Shown: positions 41,388 through 51,998, counted from the stretch's first letter. The stretch: 64,000 nucleotides of DNA from Enhydrobacter sp. (GCF_030246845.1 NZ_CP126889.1:372001-436000); one strand, 5' to 3'. The notes: generated by a model from the sequence alone, not told the origin. A program made the numbers and translations.

Positions 41388-42914
41388 ATGGGCCCTCGCC
41401 ACATCGGTTGGGCATCGCTCGCGATTGTCGTCGCCGCGCTTTGCGGCAGCCCGACGAGCGCCGCGGAGCCGACCCCGACGCCGGGCGGAGAAGCGGTATT
41501 CGGTCTCGAGGCCGATTGGCATCCGATGGACCCGCTGCGGGCCGACGCCGTCGACGACGCCGACGTCGACTACGCGATCTACAGCACCTTGCTCAAGGTG
41601 ACGCCGAAGGGCGAGATCACGCCGGGCCTCGCGAGCGGCTACACCGTCTCCGCCGACGGGCTGACCTACGAGCTCACGCTGAGACCCGATCTCAAGTTCC
41701 AGGATGGAACGCCGCTCGATGCCGCAGCGGTGAAGTTCAACCTCGACCGCGAGCTCGATCCCAAGAACGACTGCTGGTGCCGCGCCTTCATCTCCTCGAT
41801 CGCCTCGGTGGAAGCGAAGGACGCGCTGCATGTCGTGCTGCATCTCGGCAAGCCCTACGCGCCTCTGCCCTACGCGCTCGCCGGCATCTTCGGCGGCCTC
41901 GTCGCCTCGCCGACGGCGATCCAGAAATACGGCAAGGACTACGGCAACAATCCGGTCGGCGCTGGCCCCTTCCGCTTCGTCAGCCAGCAGGCCGGCAACT
42001 ACGTGACGGTGGAGCGCTGGGACGGCTACTGGGAAAAGGGGCTTCCCTATCTCCAGAAAGTGACGTTCCGGGCCATCCCGGATGCCCAGGCGCGCTACAG
42101 CAGCCTGCTGTCGGGCTCCATCCAGAGCGTCGAGAACGCGGCGTTCCGGCAGGTCGTTGCCGCCAAGGCCAATCGCGCGGTCGTGGTGCAGTCGATTCCG
42201 GCGCTGGGAACGATCTTCGTCATGTTCGACGTCAAGAAGCCGCCGTTCGACAAGGTGGAGGCCCGGCGCGCGGTCGGCTACGCGACCAACTTCGCGGTGC
42301 TGAACAAGGGCCTCTACCACAACCTCTACACGCCCGTGCAGTCGCCGTTCCCGCCGGCGTCGTGGGCGCATCAGCCGTCCGTGCCCGGCTATCCGGCCTA
42401 CGACCCGGCGAAGGCGCGCGAGCTCCTGGACAAGATGGGCGGGCTGTCGTTCGTGCTGTCCGTCCAGAATTCGCCCGAAACCCTGCAGCTTGCCGAAGCC
42501 TTGCAGAGCGAGTGGAAGGAAGTCGGGCTCAAGGTGAAGATCAAGCAGGTGGATCAGGTCACGCTGATCAACGACGCCCACAACTTCGGCTACCAGGCGG
42601 CGATCTATCGCTATCGCGGCGCCTTCGATCCGGCCCTGAGCGTCTCGCCGTTCTTCGGCTGCAACGCGAGCTTCAATCACGTCGGCCTGTGCGATGAAGA
42701 GCTCGACAAGCTGATGCACGCGGGCGTCGCCGAGCAGGACAAGGCGAAACGGCTGGCAATTTACCGCAAGGTCGACGCCCGGCTGGCCGAGCTGTTTCCC
42801 TATGATTTCCTCTACGCGGCCGATTGGTGGCGCCTGCATACGCCGAAGCTGCACGACGTGCCGCCCATGCCCGACAATACCCTGGACCTGACCCGCGCAT
42901 GGTTGGAGAAATGA
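41388..42914 (+). CDS. ABC transporter substrate-binding protein, family 5 (peptide/nickel type)
   Basis: The 508-residue protein begins with a Sec signal peptide (GWASLAIVVAALCGSPTSA, cleavage likely after SAA). It has the SBP_bac_5 pattern: YSTLLKVTPKGEITPGLASG, LTYELTLRPDLKFQDGTPL, GAGPFRFVSQQAGNYVTVER and, further on, YPAYDPAKARELLDKMGG. It is the periplasmic binding part of the importer encoded by the next four genes. AGGGAGG lies before the ATG. Family members bind oligopeptides, nickel complexes, opines and other compounds, so the ligand cannot be read off. Confidence 0.93.
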   Translation: MGPRHIGWASLAIVVAALCGSPTSAAEPTPTPGGEAVFGLEADWHPMDPLRADAVDDADVDYAIYSTLLKVTPKGEITPGLASGYTVSADGLTYELTLRPDLKFQDGTPLDAAAVKFNLDRELDPKNDCWCRAFISSIASVEAKDALHVVLHLGKPYAPLPYALAGIFGGLVASPTAIQKYGKDYGNNPVGAGPFRFVSQQAGNYVTVERWDGYWEKGLPYLQKVTFRAIPDAQARYSSLLSGSIQSVENAAFRQVVAAKANRAVVVQSIPALGTIFVMFDVKKPPFDKVEARRAVGYATNFAVLNKGLYHNLYTPVQSPFPPASWAHQPSVPGYPAYDPAKARELLDKMGGLSFVLSVQNSPETLQLAEALQSEWKEVGLKVKIKQVDQVTLINDAHNFGYQAAIYRYRGAFDPALSVSPFFGCNASFNHVGLCDEELDKLMHAGVAEQDKAKRLAIYRKVDARLAELFPYDFLYAADWWRLHTPKLHDVPPMPDNTLDLTRAWLEK

Positions 42915-42938
42915 GGTATCGTCGCATCATGGGATCTC

Positions 42939-43988
42939 ATGCAGGCTGACACAGGCACCGTAGATCCACTGCTCGACGTGCGGGCGGTCACGCAGGTGTT
43001 CCGCCTGCCCGCGACTCTGCCGTTCCGCAAGCCGCGCATCGTTCATGCCGTCTCGGCCGTCTCCTTCACACTCGCGGCAGGCGAATGTCTCGGGCTGGTG
43101 GGCGAGACCGGCTGCGGCAAGTCCACGCTCGCCCGCACCATCATGCAGACGCCGCCTCCCGCAGAAGGCGACATCCTGTTCAAGGGCGAAAGCCTCGTCA
43201 CGGCGAGTCCAGACAAGCGTCGCTCCCTGCGGCGCGATATGCAGTACGTCTTCCAGGATCCGTTCGCTTCGCTCGATCCGACCTGGCGGGTCGCCAACCT
43301 GGTGGCCGAGCCCTTGCGCATCGCGGGGTGGGATCGGCCACGAATCGGCGCGCGCGTCGGAGAGGTGCTGCAGGCTGTCGGGATTGATCCGGCGCGCTAC
43401 GGCGGTCGCCGGCCGCGCGAGCTGTCCGGCGGCCAGTGTCAGCGCGTCGCGGTGGCCCGCGCGCTGGCGCTCTCGCCACGCTTGCTGATCTGCGACGAGG
43501 TCGTCTCCGGCCTCGACGTGTCGATCCAGGCGCAGCTCCTCAACCTCTTCGTCGAACTGCGCCGCACGTTCGGCCTCGCCTATCTCTTCATTTCGCACGA
43601 CCTCGGCGTGGTGCGGCACCTCAGCGACCGGGTCGCGGTGATGTATCTCGGAAAGATCGTCGAGATCGGCCCCTCCGACTGCGTCTATCGCCAGCCGCGG
43701 CATCCCTATACGGCCGCCCTGCTGGGCGCCGTGCCGAGCGTGTCACACAAAGCCAGTCGTCCGCGCATGAATCTGGCAGGCGAGTTGCCGTCGCCGCTTG
43801 CGCCGCCGAGCGGCTGCCGGTTTCGCACTCGTTGCCCTCGCGCCGCGCCACGCTGCGCCGTCGAGGAGCCGCCCCTGCTCTCCAATGCCGCCGGCCACGC
43901 TGTCTCCTGCCATTTCCCCCTTACAGGGGACGGGGCGGCGGCATCTCAGCCCGAATCCGTGCTTTCCCTGAGCCCTGCCCGGCCATGA
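42939..43988 (+). CDS. ABC transporter ATP-binding protein (OppF/DppF type)
   Basis: The 349-residue ATPase has Walker A (GLVGETGCGKSTLART), the Q-loop (MQYVFQDPFASLDPTWR), the signature RELSGGQCQRVAVARAL and Walker B (LLICDEVVSGLDVSIQ). The C-terminal oligopeptide/dipeptide extension (PASGCRFRTRCPRAAPRCA style, here SGCRFRTRCPRAAPRC) may hold an iron-sulfur-like cysteine motif. It begins 25 bp after the binding-protein gene. Its stop overlaps the next start as ATGA. Confidence 0.93.
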   Translation: MQADTGTVDPLLDVRAVTQVFRLPATLPFRKPRIVHAVSAVSFTLAAGECLGLVGETGCGKSTLARTIMQTPPPAEGDILFKGESLVTASPDKRRSLRRDMQYVFQDPFASLDPTWRVANLVAEPLRIAGWDRPRIGARVGEVLQAVGIDPARYGGRRPRELSGGQCQRVAVARALALSPRLLICDEVVSGLDVSIQAQLLNLFVELRRTFGLAYLFISHDLGVVRHLSDRVAVMYLGKIVEIGPSDCVYRQPRHPYTAALLGAVPSVSHKASRPRMNLAGELPSPLAPPSGCRFRTRCPRAAPRCAVEEPPLLSNAAGHAVSCHFPLTGDGAAASQPESVLSLSPARP

Positions 43989-44935
43989 TCGCCTTCGTCC
44001 TGCGCCGGATCGTTCAGCTCGTCCCCGTGCTTCTTGGCGTCACGCTGCTTGCCTTCCTGCTCGTGAACCTGCTTCCAGGCAACATGGCGCTGGCCATCCT
44101 CGGCCCGGATGCCAGCAAGGAAGCCATCGCTCACCTGCAGGAGCAGCTCGGCCTCAACCAGCCCATCCTCCTGCGCTACCTGCATTGGCTCGCGCATGCG
44201 CTCACGGGGGACTTCGGCTGGTCGGAAATCCAGTCCCAGCCGGTCCTGCCGACCATCCTCCAGCGCTTTCCGGTGACGGTCGAGATCATCCTGCTGGGCC
44301 AGCTCATCGGCGTCGTGCTGGCCATGCCTTGCGCCGTGGCGGTCGCCTTGCGGCCGCAGGGGTGGCTCGACCGGCTGCTCGGGCTGCTGGCCTATGGCGC
44401 CATCGCGACGCCGCGCTTCCTGCTGGGATTGCTGTTGATCCTCGGCTTCTCGGTCTACTGGCAACTCTTTCCCTCGACCGGCTTCGTGTCGCTGTTCGCC
44501 GACGCCGCCGGCAATCTCCACTCCGTGGCGCTGCCGGCGATCACCATTGGCGTTCTCGAATTCGCTGTCTATTTCCGCGTGCTGCGCGGCGAGATGCTGC
44601 GCAATCTGGCAGAAGATTTCGTCCTGGCGGCGCGTGCCAAGGGGATTTCGCCGCTGCGCGCGGTGCTGCGCCACGTGCTGCGCAACTCCGCGGTGGCCCT
44701 GGTCACCGTCATCGGCATCGGCTTCGGCCCGCTGGTGAGCGGCGCAGTGATCGTCGAGAGCCTGTTCTCGCTGCCGGGCGCCGGCGACCTCCTCGTCAAC
44801 TCGATATACCAGCGCGACGCCGTCATGGTGCAGGGCGTGGTCGTGATCGTGGCCGTGACGGTCGTGCTGGTGAATCTCGTCGTCGATATCGCCCATATGC
44901 TGCTCGATCCGAGGATCCACCTCCATGACGGCTAG
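43985..44935 (+). CDS. ABC transporter permease (DppB type)
   Basis: The 316-residue protein has six predicted membrane segments, starting with IVQLVPVLLGVTLLAFLLVNLLPG. The cytoplasmic EAA loop is seen in EDFVLAARAKGISPLRAVLRHV. It pairs with the next gene to form the membrane channel. The start is the ATG that overlaps the previous stop; the open frame extends far upstream but only antisense-like coding is there. Confidence 0.93.
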   Translation: MIAFVLRRIVQLVPVLLGVTLLAFLLVNLLPGNMALAILGPDASKEAIAHLQEQLGLNQPILLRYLHWLAHALTGDFGWSEIQSQPVLPTILQRFPVTVEIILLGQLIGVVLAMPCAVAVALRPQGWLDRLLGLLAYGAIATPRFLLGLLLILGFSVYWQLFPSTGFVSLFADAAGNLHSVALPAITIGVLEFAVYFRVLRGEMLRNLAEDFVLAARAKGISPLRAVLRHVLRNSAVALVTVIGIGFGPLVSGAVIVESLFSLPGAGDLLVNSIYQRDAVMVQGVVVIVAVTVVLVNLVVDIAHMLLDPRIHLHDG

Positions 44936-45765
44936 ACAGGCGTTGGGAGCGCTCCCCCGTCTCGCGTTCCGTCTCCGGGGCGAGGCCGAGACCTGGATAT
45001 GGGGAACGGTGCTCGTCCTGATCGCCGCCGGCTGCTATCTCGGCCCCTTCGTCCTGCCGCTGCCCAACCCGGAGGCGACCGATTTCGCCAACGCCCTCGC
45101 GCCGATCGGCACGCCCGGACATTGGCTGGGCACCGACGCGCTGGGGCGAGACCTGCTGGCGCGCTGCCTCCATGGCGGTCGCGTGTCCTTGACCGTCAGC
45201 GTCGCCGCAGTGGCGCTGGGCCTCGTCGCCGGCGGCACGCTCGGCATTGTCGCGGGCTATCGCGGCGGCACGGTCGACGCCGTCATCTCGCGCTGTCTCG
45301 ACGTGCTGTTCGCGTTTCCGGGCCTCGTGCTGGCGCTGACCGTCGCAAGCTATCTCGGCCCGAGCGTGCGCAATGTCACGCTGGCGATCGCCTTCTACAC
45401 CGTGCCGGCCTATGCGCGCATGGCGCGGGCCGGTGCGCTGCGCGTACGCGAGCAGAACTTCGTTCGCGCCGCGCAGATGTTCGGCGGCGGCGGCTGGTAC
45501 GTGGGTACGCGCCATATCCTGCCGAACGTGCTGTTCCTGATCCTCACCTACGCCTTCGTGCTGATCGGCATCGCCATGGTGATCGAGGCGGGCCTCTCGT
45601 TCCTCGGCCTCGGCGTGCCGCCGCCACAGCCGAGCTGGGGGCAGCTCATCGCCATGGGCAAGCAGGATATCTCCGATGCGCCGCATATCGCCCTGGTGCC
45701 CGGCGCCTTCCTGTTCGTGACCATCGCGGCGTTCAACCGTCTCGGCGACATCCTGCAGGCGCGGC

Positions 45766-45773
<8 letters not shown>
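44925..45773 (+). CDS. ABC transporter permease (DppC type)
   Basis: The 282-residue second permease contains WIWGTVLVLIAAGCYLGPFV, LGTDALGRDLLARCLHGGRVSL (the conserved N-terminal DppC loop), the EAA region REQNFVRAAQMFGGGGWYVG and GLSFLGLGVPPPQPSWGQL. The start overlaps the previous gene by 11 bp and its end overlaps the next gene by 8 bp. Confidence 0.93.
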
Positions 45774-46776
<1,003 letters not shown>

Positions 46777-46849
46777 TGCGGACTCTTGCAACTTCGGCCG
46801 TGCCGGCGGCGGCGGCCGGCGTACGCTCGGCAAACGGAGGAAACGCCCC

Positions 46850-47686
46850 ATGGCCTATCAGTCGATCGAAGTGCGCAAGCTCACGCCCACAATCGGTGCC
46901 GAGATTTTCGGGGTCGATCTCGCCAAGCCGCTGGGCAACCAGCAGTTCCAGGAAGTGCACGACGCGCTGATGGAGAACCTGGTCATCTTCTTCCGTGACC
47001 AGAAGCTCACCATCGAGCAGCACAAGGACTTCGGCCGGCGCTTCGGGCCGCTGCACGTGCATCCCAACGCGCCCATCACCTTCCCCGAGCATCCCGAGAT
47101 CCTGGTGATCAAGGCCGACGAGAAGTCCAAGCGCGTGGCCGGCGAGGAATGGCACTCCGACGTCTCGTGCGATCTCGAGCCGCCCATGGGCTCCATCCTC
47201 TACATGACCGAGGTGCCGCCCGAGGGCGGCGGCGACACGCTGTTCGCCAACATGTACCGCGCCTACGAAACGCTCTCCGAGCCGATCAAGCAGCTGCTGC
47301 AGGGGCTCACGGCGCTGCATGACAGCTCCAAGGCGCACTACTATCGCGTCAAGGCCACCGACCGCGAGGAGATGAAATTTCCCAACGCCGAGCATCCGGT
47401 GGTCCGCACCCATCCGGTGACCGGCAAGCAGGGCCTCTACGTCAATCGCGGCTTCACGCTGCGCATCCCGCAGCTCAGGAAGAACGAGAGCGATGCGCTG
47501 CTCGAGATGCTCTACCGCCACATCGAGACGCCGGAATTCCACTGCCGCTTCAAGTGGCAGCCGGGCTCGGTGGCGTTCTGGGACAATCGCTGCGCCCAGC
47601 ACCATGCGATGTTCGACTACTTCCCCCACCGCCGCTACGGCCACCGCGTGACGGTGTGCGGCGACAAGCCGTTCTATCGCGCATAG
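46850..47686 (+). CDS. TauD/TfdA-family Fe(II)/2-oxoglutarate dioxygenase (second copy)
   Basis: The 278-residue enzyme is a close paralogue of the first: IEVRKLTPTIGAEIFGVDL, EEWHSDVSCDLEPPMGSILY (His-x-Asp), CAQHHAMFDYFPH (distal His) and RYGHRVTVCGDKPF. All iron and 2-oxoglutarate residues are kept. The variable loop around residue 160-180 (SSKAHYYRVKATDREEMKF) differs from that of copy 1, so the substrate may differ. It has its own IclR-type operator and ribosome site (GGAGGAAA), and it directly follows the importer genes. Confidence 0.92.
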   Translation: MAYQSIEVRKLTPTIGAEIFGVDLAKPLGNQQFQEVHDALMENLVIFFRDQKLTIEQHKDFGRRFGPLHVHPNAPITFPEHPEILVIKADEKSKRVAGEEWHSDVSCDLEPPMGSILYMTEVPPEGGGDTLFANMYRAYETLSEPIKQLLQGLTALHDSSKAHYYRVKATDREEMKFPNAEHPVVRTHPVTGKQGLYVNRGFTLRIPQLRKNESDALLEMLYRHIETPEFHCRFKWQPGSVAFWDNRCAQHHAMFDYFPHRRYGHRVTVCGDKPFYRA

Positions 47687-47743
47687 TCGCCGGCACATAC
47701 TCGCGCGGCGATCTCGAATCCCTCGACGAGGCCGCCCGAGCGA

Positions 47744-48019
47744 TCACGTCTCCTCGTCGGCCTCGATCGCGTGGGCGAGGGCCTGTTCGCGCTCGAAGGC
47801 GGCGTCGTCCAGCAGGTCGTCGACATAGCCTTGCGCCGCGCGCTCGATCTCGCGCGGCGCGAGGCCGTGCTTCTCGGCGAAGCGGTCGAGGACCCGGCGG
47901 ATCTCCACCTTCGCCTCCTGCTTGTCGCGGGCGAGCGCTTCGAGGCGCTCGCGCGGATCGCCGACATTCATCGGCGAGCGAATGGCCCAGCCGGCCGGCA
48001 GGGGAAGCTGCGCGTCCAT
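47744..48019 (-). CDS. Small acidic/coiled-coil protein coupled to Ku
   Basis: The 91-residue protein is not recognised. The middle (ERLEALARDKQEAKVEIRRVLDRFAEKHGLAPREIERAAQGY) is strongly helical and charged. The start codon lies two bases after the ku stop (TGA-TC-ATG), so it is translated with ku. It may be a DNA-repair accessory or simply a passenger; nothing in the sequence decides. Confidence 0.6.
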   Translation of the reverse strand: MDAQLPLPAGWAIRSPMNVGDPRERLEALARDKQEAKVEIRRVLDRFAEKHGLAPREIERAAQGYVDDLLDDAAFEREQALAHAIEADEET

Positions 48020-48021
48020 GA

Positions 48022-48894
48022 TCAGGCCGCCCGCCGGCCGCCGGTCGGCTTCTTGGCCGTGCGGCGGTCCTTGGCCGGCGCCGAGCGTGCGCCGCCGTTG
48101 CCGGAGGTGCCGCTGCTGCTCTTGCCCTTGAGGCTGTTGCGCAGCGCCTCCATGAGATCGATCACCTTGTCGTCGTTGGCGGGCCTCGCCGGCCGCACCG
48201 GCTTGTGGCCCTTCCTCTTCTCCTCGATCAGGGCGCGCAGCGCGTCCTCGTAGCGGTCGGTGAACCCGGAGGGGTCGAAGTCGCCGGACTGCTGGTCGAT
48301 GATCTTCTCGGCGATCTCGAGCATGCGCTTGTCGGCGCGCGGCAGCTCGGGCGAGGGGATCTGGTCCATGGCACGGACTTCCTGCGCCGTGCGCAGGGTC
48401 GTGAGCACCAGCCCGTTGTCCTCGATCTCGATGGCGCAGATGCGCTCACGCGTACCCATCACGAGGCGGCCGATCGCCACCGTCTTCCTGTGCTCCATCG
48501 CCTCGCGGATCACGGCGAAGGCCTCGATGCCGGTCTTGCCCGCCGGCACGAGGTGATAGGGCGTGTCCCAGTAGAGTCGGTCGATCGAGGCGGCCGGCAC
48601 GAATTTCTCGATGTCGATGGTGCGCGTGCTCTCGAGCTTCACGCTCTCGAAGTCGTCCTTGTCGAGCAGAACGTACTCGCCCTTGGCGATCTCGAAGCCC
48701 TTCACGAGATCGCCGCGCGAGAGTTCCTCGCCGGTGACCGCGTCGACCGTCTTCATCTTCACGCGGTTGTTGGTCTCGGGATTGATCAGGTTGAAGCGGA
48801 TCGTCTCCGCCTCGGTCGTCGCCGCAAAGAGCGCGACCGGGCAGGTCACCAGCGAAAGGCGCAGATGGCCTTCCCACGATGGCCGTACAGCCAT
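48022..48894 (-). CDS. ku: Bacterial non-homologous end-joining protein Ku
   Basis: The 290-residue homodimeric Ku binds broken DNA ends. MAVRPSWEGHLRLSLVTCPVAL is the conserved start; FEIAKGEYVLLDKDDFE and YWDTPYHLVPAGKTGIEAF are core Ku segments and KRMLEIAEKIIDQQSGDFD leads to the bridge. The C-terminal tail (KGKSSSGTSGNGGARSAPAK...) is lysine-rich, as in Ku proteins that can bind DNA internally. The ATG is chosen at MAVRPSW because the family starts there. No LigD ligase is nearby, so the partner ligase is encoded elsewhere. Confidence 0.93.
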   Translation of the reverse strand: MAVRPSWEGHLRLSLVTCPVALFAATTEAETIRFNLINPETNNRVKMKTVDAVTGEELSRGDLVKGFEIAKGEYVLLDKDDFESVKLESTRTIDIEKFVPAASIDRLYWDTPYHLVPAGKTGIEAFAVIREAMEHRKTVAIGRLVMGTRERICAIEIEDNGLVLTTLRTAQEVRAMDQIPSPELPRADKRMLEIAEKIIDQQSGDFDPSGFTDRYEDALRALIEEKRKGHKPVRPARPANDDKVIDLMEALRNSLKGKSSSGTSGNGGARSAPAKDRRTAKKPTGGRRAA

Positions 48895-48949
48895 GGCAAA
48901 CCCCTCGTTAGTCCCCTCGATCCACAGACTGTACATAAGTAAAATGCTG

Positions 48950-48976
48950 CAGATACAGCACTTTGGCGACTGTCAA
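48950..48976 (-). promoter_or_regulatory. Candidate sigma-70-like promoter of ku
   Basis: On the minus strand TTGACA (48976-48971) is followed after 15 bp by TATCTG (48955-48950). The hexamers fit consensus moderately and the spacing is short. Part of the spacer contains a TGCTG/CAGCA inverted repeat. Weak but the only such signal upstream of ku. Confidence 0.4.
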
Positions 48977-49082
48977 CCTATGGGGGCCCGTTCCCGTTTC
49001 GACCTCGCAAGGTCTGGTGATGCCGGAACCGCCCCCACCGGAGGTACATGGCGCAGCGATTGCGGATCCACCGGGAAAGGCG

Positions 49083-50093
49083 CTAGTCGCGGGCGACCTC
49101 GCGAAGGATGAAATCGGCGATGCGTTCGTAGGCGCGCGCGTTCGGGTGCCACTCGACGCCGGGATCGATCACGTAGTCGGGCCAGACCTCGGCGAAGCGC
49201 GGGATGACCTTCGCCATCGACTGCACGTCGAGACCGGCGGCCGTCATGCCATGCTCGGCCCTCGCCATGATCCCGGCCGGAAAGGTGGGATCGGTGTTCC
49301 ACACCAGCACATGGACTCGAAGGCCGGGATACCGGCGGCCGAGCTCGGTCGCACCCGCCACGACGAGCGCGGCGGCGAGATCGGCCTCCTCCATGCCGGG
49401 CACGGCATCGAGGCCGATCAGCGCGCGCCAGCCCCGCCAACCGCTGCCGTCGAAGTTGCCGGCGCGAACCGGCCGCCCGTCCGGTCCGAGCCGGAAGCGC
49501 GGGCCGTGCTTGTCCCACTGGCCCTGTCCCACCACGCGCCCGATCTGCGCCGGGATGATCAGATAGAAGGCATCGGTCGGCGCGCAGCCGATAGCGCGCT
49601 GGAAGCGGCCCGACAGAAGACCGGCCAGGAACTGGTGCGGCCCCCAGCCGCCGATGCCGAAGTTGCGGGCGGCCACGCGCCCCCTGCTCCTCGCCACGAT
49701 CTGCGCCGCCGAGGTTTCGCCGTCGCTGACGCCTTCGCCGAAGGTGAAGGAGTCGCCGAACAGCAGCACGCAGCGGTCGGGCTTCCCGGCGGCCGGCACC
49801 ACACGGAAGTGATCGGCGCCGGTCGTGTAGACGGCATCGTAGATCACGCGCGCTCCCATCACCTCGCGCGCCGTGACATGCATGTTGGCCCGGGCGATGA
49901 AGCCGACATCGTCGACGCCCTGCTCGTAGAAGCCCGCCGTGATCGAGCCTTCGATGTGGGTCGGCCGCGTCGCCCCTTGCGCCGGATCGAGCCGCTTCCA
50001 GGCGCCGAACGCCACGACGGCGACCACGACCGCGCCGAGGTTCACCGCCGTCGCGAGCAGCCATCGGCCGGACCGTTTCTCCCGCCCCGTCAT
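49083..50093 (-). CDS. Membrane-anchored SGNH hydrolase-like protein
   Basis: About 336 residues with one N-terminal membrane segment (LLATAVNLGAVVVAVVAFGAW) and a periplasmic SGNH domain. Block I is CVLLFGDSFTFGEGVSD with the nucleophile serine in GDS. The NFGIGGWGPHQF region contains the oxyanion glycine and asparagine-like positions. Block V reads PGVEWHPNARAYERIADF with the catalytic His. The start MTGREKRSG is chosen for the basic stretch before the membrane segment; an ATG 12 codons earlier is possible. It is divergent from the ClC gene. The role, esterase or acyl transfer at the surface, is inferred. Confidence 0.75.
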   Translation of the reverse strand: MTGREKRSGRWLLATAVNLGAVVVAVVAFGAWKRLDPAQGATRPTHIEGSITAGFYEQGVDDVGFIARANMHVTAREVMGARVIYDAVYTTGADHFRVVPAAGKPDRCVLLFGDSFTFGEGVSDGETSAAQIVARSRGRVAARNFGIGGWGPHQFLAGLLSGRFQRAIGCAPTDAFYLIIPAQIGRVVGQGQWDKHGPRFRLGPDGRPVRAGNFDGSGWRGWRALIGLDAVPGMEEADLAAALVVAGATELGRRYPGLRVHVLVWNTDPTFPAGIMARAEHGMTAAGLDVQSMAKVIPRFAEVWPDYVIDPGVEWHPNARAYERIADFILREVARD

Positions 50094-50161
50094 TGGCGGG
50101 GCATACTCCCGCCGCACCGTCTTTTCCATATCGGACGCATGCTGTGCTAGGAGCGTTCGCC

Positions 50162-51481
50162 ATGAAGTGGATGACATTGACCCGGCCGGACCGCTATCCA
50201 CGGCTCCTGAAGGTGACGTGGGCGCGCTGGCAGCGGCAGATCGTCTTCCTGCTGGGCGGCGTCACGGTGGGCGCGTCGGCCGTCGCGCTCGCGCTCTTGG
50301 CCGACCAGGTGCAGGCCGCTTTCGCTCTGCTCGTGGGCAAATGGCGCTATGCGTCGCTCGTGGTGACGCCGGCGGGCTTCGTCCTCGCCGTCTTCCTCAC
50401 CAACCGCTACTTCCAGAACTCGCAGGGCAGCGGCATCCCGCAGGCGATCGCCGCGCGCGAGCTCGACGACCAGGCGGCGCGCGGCCGGCTGGTCTCGATC
50501 CGCATCGCCATCGGCAAGATCCTGCTGACCCTGCTCGGCCTGCTGTGTGGCGCGTCGGCCGGCCGCGAAGGGCCGACGGTGCAGGTCGGCGCCTCGATCA
50601 TGTTCGCGATCGGCCGCCTCTCGCCCAGGCGCCAGCCCGGCCTCATCCTGGCCGGCGCGGCGGCGGGCGTCGCCGCCGCCTTCAACACGCCGCTCGCCGG
50701 CATCGTGTTCGCGATCGAGGAGATGAGCCGCGCGTTCGAGGTCCGCACCAGCGGGCTGGTCATCGCCTCGGTGATCGCGGCCGGCCTCACCTCGCTCGCC
50801 CTGGTCGGCAACTACGCCTATTTCGGCACCAGCCCGACCATGCTGCGCACCGGCGCCGACTGGCTGGCGGTGCCGGTCTGCGGCGTCGTGGGCGGGCTGG
50901 CCGGCGGCCTGTTCAGCCGCATCGTCGTCGTCGTGGCGCGCGGCCTTCCCGGCCTGCTGGGTGCGGCGATCAAGCAGCATCGATTGCCCTTCGCCGCCGC
51001 CTGCGGCTTCGCGGTGGCGCTCTGCGGCATCGCCTCGGGCGACACGATCTACGGCACCGGCTACACGCATGTGAAGGCGGCGCTGGAGGGCGGCGTGCCG
51101 CTGCCCTGGCATTTCGGCCTCCTGAAGTTCGCCGCCACCACCCTGTCCACCATCAGCGGCATTCCGGGCGGCATCTTCTCGCCCTCGCTGGCCGTCGGGG
51201 CCGGGATCGGCGCCAACCTCGCGCACCTGTTCGCGGGCGCGCCGGTCGATGCCATCATCCTGCTCGGCATGGTGGCCTACTTCGCCGGCGTCGTGCAGGC
51301 GCCCATCACCGCCTTCGTCATCGTCACCGAGATGACCGAGAACCACGCGATGGTGATTCCGCTGATGGCGGCGGCGCTGATCGCCTGGCTCGCCTCGCGC
51401 CTGGTCTGTCCTGAAGGCATCTATCACGCCCTGGCCAAGGGCTTCCTGCGGCAGGAGCCCGACACGGCGGCGGCCCACTGA
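50162..51481 (+). CDS. ClC-family chloride channel/antiporter
   Basis: The 439-residue membrane protein has the three ClC filter motifs: SQGSGIPQAIAA (GSGIP), SAGREGPTVQVGA (GREGP, containing the gating glutamate) and GIPGGIFSPSLAVGAGIG (GIFxP). Roughly ten to eleven hydrophobic helices are visible. The gating Glu is kept; the cytoplasmic helix expected for a strict Cl-/H+ exchanger was not assigned. AGGAG lies 8 bases before the ATG. Confidence 0.93.
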   Translation: MKWMTLTRPDRYPRLLKVTWARWQRQIVFLLGGVTVGASAVALALLADQVQAAFALLVGKWRYASLVVTPAGFVLAVFLTNRYFQNSQGSGIPQAIAARELDDQAARGRLVSIRIAIGKILLTLLGLLCGASAGREGPTVQVGASIMFAIGRLSPRRQPGLILAGAAAGVAAAFNTPLAGIVFAIEEMSRAFEVRTSGLVIASVIAAGLTSLALVGNYAYFGTSPTMLRTGADWLAVPVCGVVGGLAGGLFSRIVVVVARGLPGLLGAAIKQHRLPFAAACGFAVALCGIASGDTIYGTGYTHVKAALEGGVPLPWHFGLLKFAATTLSTISGIPGGIFSPSLAVGAGIGANLAHLFAGAPVDAIILLGMVAYFAGVVQAPITAFVIVTEMTENHAMVIPLMAAALIAWLASRLVCPEGIYHALAKGFLRQEPDTAAAH

Positions 51482-51483
51482 CG

Positions 51484-51921
51484 TTATTGCTTCCACTCGG
51501 CCAATTCGACGACGATGCCTTCGGGCCCCTCCAGGAAGACCAGCTTGCGATCGTGGAAGACCATCGGCTCGTTGCGCAGGCGCACGCCCGCCTCGGTCAG
51601 CCGCGCGATCATGCCGTCGATGTCGGAGGTCGCGAAGCACATGTGGTTGTAGCCCAGCCGGTCGAGGCGGTCGGCGTTGGGATCGGGCCGCGCCTCGGGC
51701 CGGCGATAGTGCAGGATCTGCACCTCGCAGCGCGGCGCGGCGTCCTTCAGGACCAGCGTGACGTGATCGGCCTCGATGTCCTTCACGCCCATGTAGCGAT
51801 CCATGACCGGGCCGCTGATCACCACCGCCTTGTCCTCCTCGAACCCCAGCAGGGCGAAGAAGCGGCGCGCGGCCGCGAGGTCGGACACCGCCACCGTGAC
51901 GTGATCGATATGCTTCAGCAT
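51484..51921 (-). CDS. VOC (glyoxalase/bleomycin resistance) family protein
   Basis: The 145-residue protein has two beta-alpha-beta-beta-beta modules: MLKHIDHVTVAVSDLAAARRFFALLGF and RLGYNHMCFATSDIDGMIARLTEAG. Likely metal ligands are His7, Glu/His in VQILHYRRPEA, His in the second module and the terminal Glu of GIVVELAEWKQ. It could be a lyase, dioxygenase or binding protein; substrate unknown. It converges with the ClC gene, stops three bases apart. Confidence 0.85.
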   Translation of the reverse strand: MLKHIDHVTVAVSDLAAARRFFALLGFEEDKAVVISGPVMDRYMGVKDIEADHVTLVLKDAAPRCEVQILHYRRPEARPDPNADRLDRLGYNHMCFATSDIDGMIARLTEAGVRLRNEPMVFHDRKLVFLEGPEGIVVELAEWKQ

Positions 51922-51998
51922 GTGATCGCCCTCCCCGATCTCTCCCCGGGCGAAATCCTCCGCCCTTTGCGGCGCCGGATCAACGGGAAGGCGGGGTC

